Below are positions 61,136 to 64,000 of a stretch of DNA of 64,000 nt, in pieces. The translations under genes were made by a program, and so were the position numbers. Position 1 is the stretch's first letter. The number at the start of each line of letters is the position of its first letter. This DNA is from JABDJL01 sp963664065 (GTDB taxonomy: Bacteria; Pseudomonadota; Gammaproteobacteria; Xanthomonadales; SZUA-36): the NCBI GenBank assembly GCA_963664065.1, contig OY760942.1, forward strand, positions 2,170,001 through 2,234,000, given 5' to 3'. The notes beneath the pieces are model-generated. The model had not been told where the DNA came from. It was given only the letters and a program-made list of their open reading frames with translations, and ran no database searches.

Positions 61136-62566
61136 TCAGGAAAACATACCCTGCAAATACCAACCGGGTTCGGGCTTATATTCTCTGAATGCCCACAGTG
61201 TGCAACCCGTTCGATCGCGTACGACAAAGTAGTCCCGGCGGCAATCGTGGCCGTCCCACCAGCCCGCCTCGATGCGTTCAGGCCCTGCCAGCACCTGGTA
61301 CTCGCCGATCCGGCAGCGCTGCGGCCTGGCGAATAACCAGATCGGGCGGTGTGGCATGGCGGTACAGTCAGCCGGTTCATCCAGTTCGCGTACCGACCAA
61401 CTGTATTCGGGGCGGTGGTCCTGAATGCCCTTGAGGCCTCTCACGGCATCGGTGCCAAGCCGCGCGCACAGGCGCTCCAATAACGGGCGTACCGGTTGTT
61501 CTGAAAGGTCAGGCTTATCCATGAACAAGGAATTCTGCTGTGCATCGAAGGGCAGTAACTGCCCGGCCCGGAGCCGGATGTGACGAACGGGGCGGGGCAG
61601 GCGCAGTCGTTCCAGGCGTTCTCTCAACAGCAACAGAATACGGGATTCGTCGCGCGTGGCTTGTTGCAAGCCCAGGTGGAAGCGTTCTTCGCCCTGTTCA
61701 CTTTTTCTGCTGTCGAGCCGCAGGTAAATGTGTAACTCCTGTATACCCCGGTCCCGGGCGCGCAGTACACCGCAAAGTTCGGACACGAGGCGCTTGAGCG
61801 GAAACAACAGGGCCTGGCTAGTGGAAATTTCTGAAGCCAGGTCCATGCCTGAGGAAAAATGCTCCGGCGGTTGCCAGGCCGGCCGTGGATCAGGCCGGGA
61901 ACCGGTAAGCCGGTCCAGGTAGTCGACTGCTGCCGGTCCCATGCGCCTGGCCAATGCCTTGCGCGGGAGCTTAAGTATTTCCCCGATCGACCTGAACCCC
62001 ATTTTCTGCAGGGCAGGACCCTGATTCAGGTCAAGTTCCAGGCTGTCCAGCGGCAGCTTTTCTATGCGCGAATAAATTTCACTGGCACGGCTGATATGCA
62101 GGCCGTGCCTGGCAGCCAGGCAGGCAGCTTCGGGCGTGGGCGCAGTACCGGCACGTACGTGATACCCCAACTGCAGCAACTCTCCGTTCAATTTTTGTGC
62201 CAGCTCCTCCGCGGCCCCGAACAGGCGGCGGCTGGCGCCGACTTCAAGCACCAGCGAGGTACGTTGCGGAATGATGGTGACCTGGCTGCTGTACTGGTAA
62301 CACCAGGCGGCAAGCCGCTGAAGGGCATCCTGTTCCGCCTGCGTGTCGCGGGACACCAGGTGCAATGTTTCCAGTAGCCCGAGCGCGGCATTGACCGGCA
62401 GGCCGGGACGCACCCCGGCGTGTGCTGCTGCTGGGTTGCAATCCAGCACGCATTGCTTGCGCGAAACGTTGTCACTAATGGCAACCGGTAGATCGCGGCA
62501 CAGTTCATGGCCCCGGGTCACGAGATCCAGCGACAGGTGGGGAAATTGCAGCGCCAGCCAGAGCAT
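61136..62566 (-). CDS. imuB: ImuB, catalytically inactive Y-family polymerase-like protein
   Basis: Hub of the ImuA-ImuB-DnaE2 mutasome; binds the beta clamp and partners. The 476-residue protein has the Y-family N-terminal fold (MLWLALQFPHLSLDL.., NAALGLLETLHL) but lacks the catalytic acidic residues: the SxDE position reads SLVLEVGASRRLFG (104-117). A clamp-binding motif QNSLF is at 344-348. The C-terminal part is the ImuB-specific tail. The start codon lies within a 37-base inverted repeat whose other copy is inside this gene (residues about 208-220, MGPAAVDYLDRLTG). Confidence 0.93.
   Translation of the reverse strand: MLWLALQFPHLSLDLVTRGHELCRDLPVAISDNVSRKQCVLDCNPAAAHAGVRPGLPVNAALGLLETLHLVSRDTQAEQDALQRLAAWCYQYSSQVTIIPQRTSLVLEVGASRRLFGAAEELAQKLNGELLQLGYHVRAGTAPTPEAACLAARHGLHISRASEIYSRIEKLPLDSLELDLNQGPALQKMGFRSIGEILKLPRKALARRMGPAAVDYLDRLTGSRPDPRPAWQPPEHFSSGMDLASEISTSQALLFPLKRLVSELCGVLRARDRGIQELHIYLRLDSRKSEQGEERFHLGLQQATRDESRILLLLRERLERLRLPRPVRHIRLRAGQLLPFDAQQNSLFMDKPDLSEQPVRPLLERLCARLGTDAVRGLKGIQDHRPEYSWSVRELDEPADCTAMPHRPIWLFARPQRCRIGEYQVLAGPERIEAGWWDGHDCRRDYFVVRDRTGCTLWAFREYKPEPGWYLQGMFS
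61908..61944 (+). repeat. Inverted repeat copy 1 (inside imuB)
   Basis: Starts AGCCGGTCCAGGTAGTCGAC and ends GTCCCATGC. It is the reverse complement of 62563-62599 with a single mismatch over 37 bases. On the minus strand it codes for MGPAAVDYLDRL of ImuB, so this is likely the ancestral copy. Confidence 0.95.
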
Positions 62567-62599
62567 GGGAGCGGCAGCAGTCGACTACCTGGACCGGCT
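62563..62599 (-). repeat. Inverted repeat copy 2 (imuA-imuB junction)
   Basis: Read on the minus strand it matches copy 1 at 36 of 37 bases. It supplies the last four codons and TAG stop of imuA, the 18-base spacer and the imuB ATG. No ribosome-binding site precedes that ATG. The two copies are separated by 618 bases. Confidence 0.95.
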
Positions 62600-63346
62600 A
62601 TGGTGGCGGAGTTCTTCTGATGGGGCCGTTACAGATACAGCCACCGATGGACTGCTGCCCTGTATGGCTTCTGACAGGGGCGCAAAGCCTGGTAATTGCT
62701 GTGTACGTCGTATTTTTATGGCCTGGCTTGTGCGTCTGCCGCGGCATTTCAGGATGGAAATACTGATATCGGCCCTGATAGCATTTTTATGCTGCGTCCT
62801 GACCTGCAGTCGCAGTGCAGCCGGCGAAGCCTGCTGTGCAGCCACCATGGGGCGGAACAGGAAGGCCGCCTTGTGACCGGCTTTCGCCGCCAGTTGCAGA
62901 CGCCTCAGGCGGGCAAAGCCGGGATCTTCCAGCCAGGCCAGCACAGCACCGCCGCGCACCCCCCTGAGGGCTTGCTCGCAGGCCCACAGTGATTCCTCCA
63001 CGTTACGGGTACGGATCAGCATCACCCGCTCCAGTGCCACGCCGTGACCCAGCATGGCCGGTGGGTAGGGCACCCAGGGTGGGTCGAGCAGCATCACCCA
63101 GCGCCGTTTTGACGTCATGGCGGCCAGGGCGGGCAGCAGCAGGCTGAATTCGCCATTTCCGGACGTCTCTGTCAATAACTCGGTCAATGCTCCCAGCGGC
63201 CAGCCTTTGCCTGGCAGGTGCCGGTCCAGTTTTGCATACCCGCTGGACAGGGCCGGTATATCCCGGTGCACCTGGCAACCCCGCCATACATCCGGCATAT
63301 AGTCTGGCAATAAGGCGTCCGGCGCTACGGGCTGTAGAGCAGCCAT
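62585..63346 (-). CDS. imuA: ImuA, RecA-like translesion mutagenesis accessory protein
   Basis: RecA/SulA-related protein of 253 residues needed for ImuB-DnaE2 mutagenesis. Visible family pattern: SSGYAKLDRHLPGKGWPLGALTELL, a degenerate P-loop region (TSGNGEFSLLLP), WVMLLDPPWVPYPP, and WACEQALRGVRGGAVLAWLED. The start overlaps the lexA stop (TGATG). The last residues (HHSRSR) and stop are contributed by the inverted repeat, so the C-terminus may have been remade. Confidence 0.92.
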   Translation of the reverse strand: MAALQPVAPDALLPDYMPDVWRGCQVHRDIPALSSGYAKLDRHLPGKGWPLGALTELLTETSGNGEFSLLLPALAAMTSKRRWVMLLDPPWVPYPPAMLGHGVALERVMLIRTRNVEESLWACEQALRGVRGGAVLAWLEDPGFARLRRLQLAAKAGHKAAFLFRPMVAAQQASPAALRLQVRTQHKNAIRADISISILKCRGRRTSQAIKIRRTQQLPGFAPLSEAIQGSSPSVAVSVTAPSEELRHHSRSR

Positions 63347-63984
63347 CAGTCGTCCAACCGGTTACGGATCACGCCGACACCAAGGCCTTCAATGGCCAGA
63401 TCCTGGCGGCGCAAATCGACTTCAATGGGTTTAAAATCAGGGTTTTCGGGTAGCAGCGTGACCCGGTAGCCGTTACGCTGGAAGCGTTTGACCGTCACCT
63501 CGTCCCCGATGCGAGCGACCACGATCTGGCCATCCCTGGCCTCAGGCGTGCGGTGAACGGCCAGCAGGTCATGGTCGAGGATGCCTGCATCGCGCATGCT
63601 CATGCCTGCTACACGCAACAGGTAATGGGGGCGCGGGGAGAAAAGCGCCGGGTCAACCCTGTATTCGTGCTCGATATTTTCCTGTGCCAGGATCGGGCTA
63701 CCGGCCGCGACACGCCCGATCATCGGCAACGGCATATGAAAATTGGCGGGCAAGTTAGCGGCAGACAGGGCAGTCAGGGTAATGCCACGTGAGCGGCCCC
63801 GCTCAATCTGGATCACGCCTTTCTTTTCCAGTGCACGCAAATGGCTTTCCGCAGCATTCGGGGAACGGAAGCCAAAATGCGCTGATAGTTCATTCCTTGT
63901 AGGTGGAAATCCAATATTATCAATATGTTCAGATATAAACAGAAGAATTTGGTTCTGACGCTTGGTCAACGGTTTATGACTCAT
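63346..63984 (-). CDS. lexA: LexA SOS repressor
   Basis: Repressor of the SOS regulon, self-cleaving when RecA is active. The 212-residue protein has a winged helix-turn-helix (1-70) with recognition segment FRSPNAAESHLRAL, nearly that of E. coli LexA, the Ala94-Gly95 cleavage site (GRVAAGSPI), Ser129 in GMSMRDAG and Lys166 in VTVKRF; all are shifted by 10 from E. coli. It heads the lexA-imuA-imuB run. Its own promoter is outside the window; only 16 bases upstream are visible. Confidence 0.97.
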   Translation of the reverse strand: MSHKPLTKRQNQILLFISEHIDNIGFPPTRNELSAHFGFRSPNAAESHLRALEKKGVIQIERGRSRGITLTALSAANLPANFHMPLPMIGRVAAGSPILAQENIEHEYRVDPALFSPRPHYLLRVAGMSMRDAGILDHDLLAVHRTPEARDGQIVVARIGDEVTVKRFQRNGYRVTLLPENPDFKPIEVDLRRQDLAIEGLGVGVIRNRLDD

Positions 63985-64000
63985 TGTTGTGTGCTCTGAT

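Noticed and set aside
62343..62876. Plus-strand open frame of 177 codons containing a peptide like ImuB's AAVDYLDRL
   Set aside because: It is antisense to imuB and imuA; the shared peptide is a consequence of the inverted repeat, not a gene.

Overview
The window is a stretch of a gammaproteobacterial chromosome. Most of it is housekeeping DNA whose gene order resembles that of Pseudomonas and related groups: tig-clpP-clpX-lon-hupB-tRNAs-ppiD-fabI, prmB-aroC-asd-fimV-truA-trpFBA-accD-folC-dedD-cvpA-purF, and pheA-hisC-aroA-cmk-rpsA-ihfB-lapAB. Several traits (a DksA with half of its zinc cysteines, a Gln-type dihydroorotase, an Oar-like TonB-dependent receptor, an M56 peptidase fused to a TonB domain) point away from Enterobacterales and Pseudomonas proper, towards an environmental lineage of Gammaproteobacteria. 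I cannot name the genus.

Layout. 1-7705 (+): protein quality control (trigger factor, ClpXP, Lon, PpiD), HU and tRNA-Val/tRNA-Asp. 7746-15046: mostly minus-strand metabolism (fabI, pyrC, yidD, cysS-sufE, a DUF1232 protein), with dksA and pepQ on plus. 15170-26856: the most accessory part. It holds a ZIP-like membrane protein, a GC-rich MASE1 histidine kinase beside tRNA-Pro, blaI plus an M56/TonB fusion followed by a large TonB-dependent receptor, ppnN, and an unknown secreted protein. 26928-46389: psd, then long plus-strand runs for aromatic amino acids, tryptophan, fatty acid, folate, purine and histidine synthesis; many genes overlap by ATGA or similar and look translationally coupled. 46504-55511: rpsA, ihfB, lapAB, an initiating sugar-phosphate transferase, a WbpM-type dehydratase, galU, an esterase and nfuA. 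55515-63984 (all minus): cytochrome c4, two NTF2-like secreted proteins, and an SOS mutagenesis block (lexA-imuA-imuB, DUF502, an NTF2-like lipoprotein, dnaE2) that is clearly richer in GC.

The most unusual signal is in the SOS block. A 37-base inverted repeat (36 of 37 identical) has one copy over the imuA stop / imuB start junction and the other inside imuB. It could permit inversion of the imuB 5' part, or base-pair over the imuB start codon in the mRNA. A near-consensus LexA box also lies directly on the dnaE2 start codon. No CRISPR array, insertion sequence, prophage or restriction system was seen.
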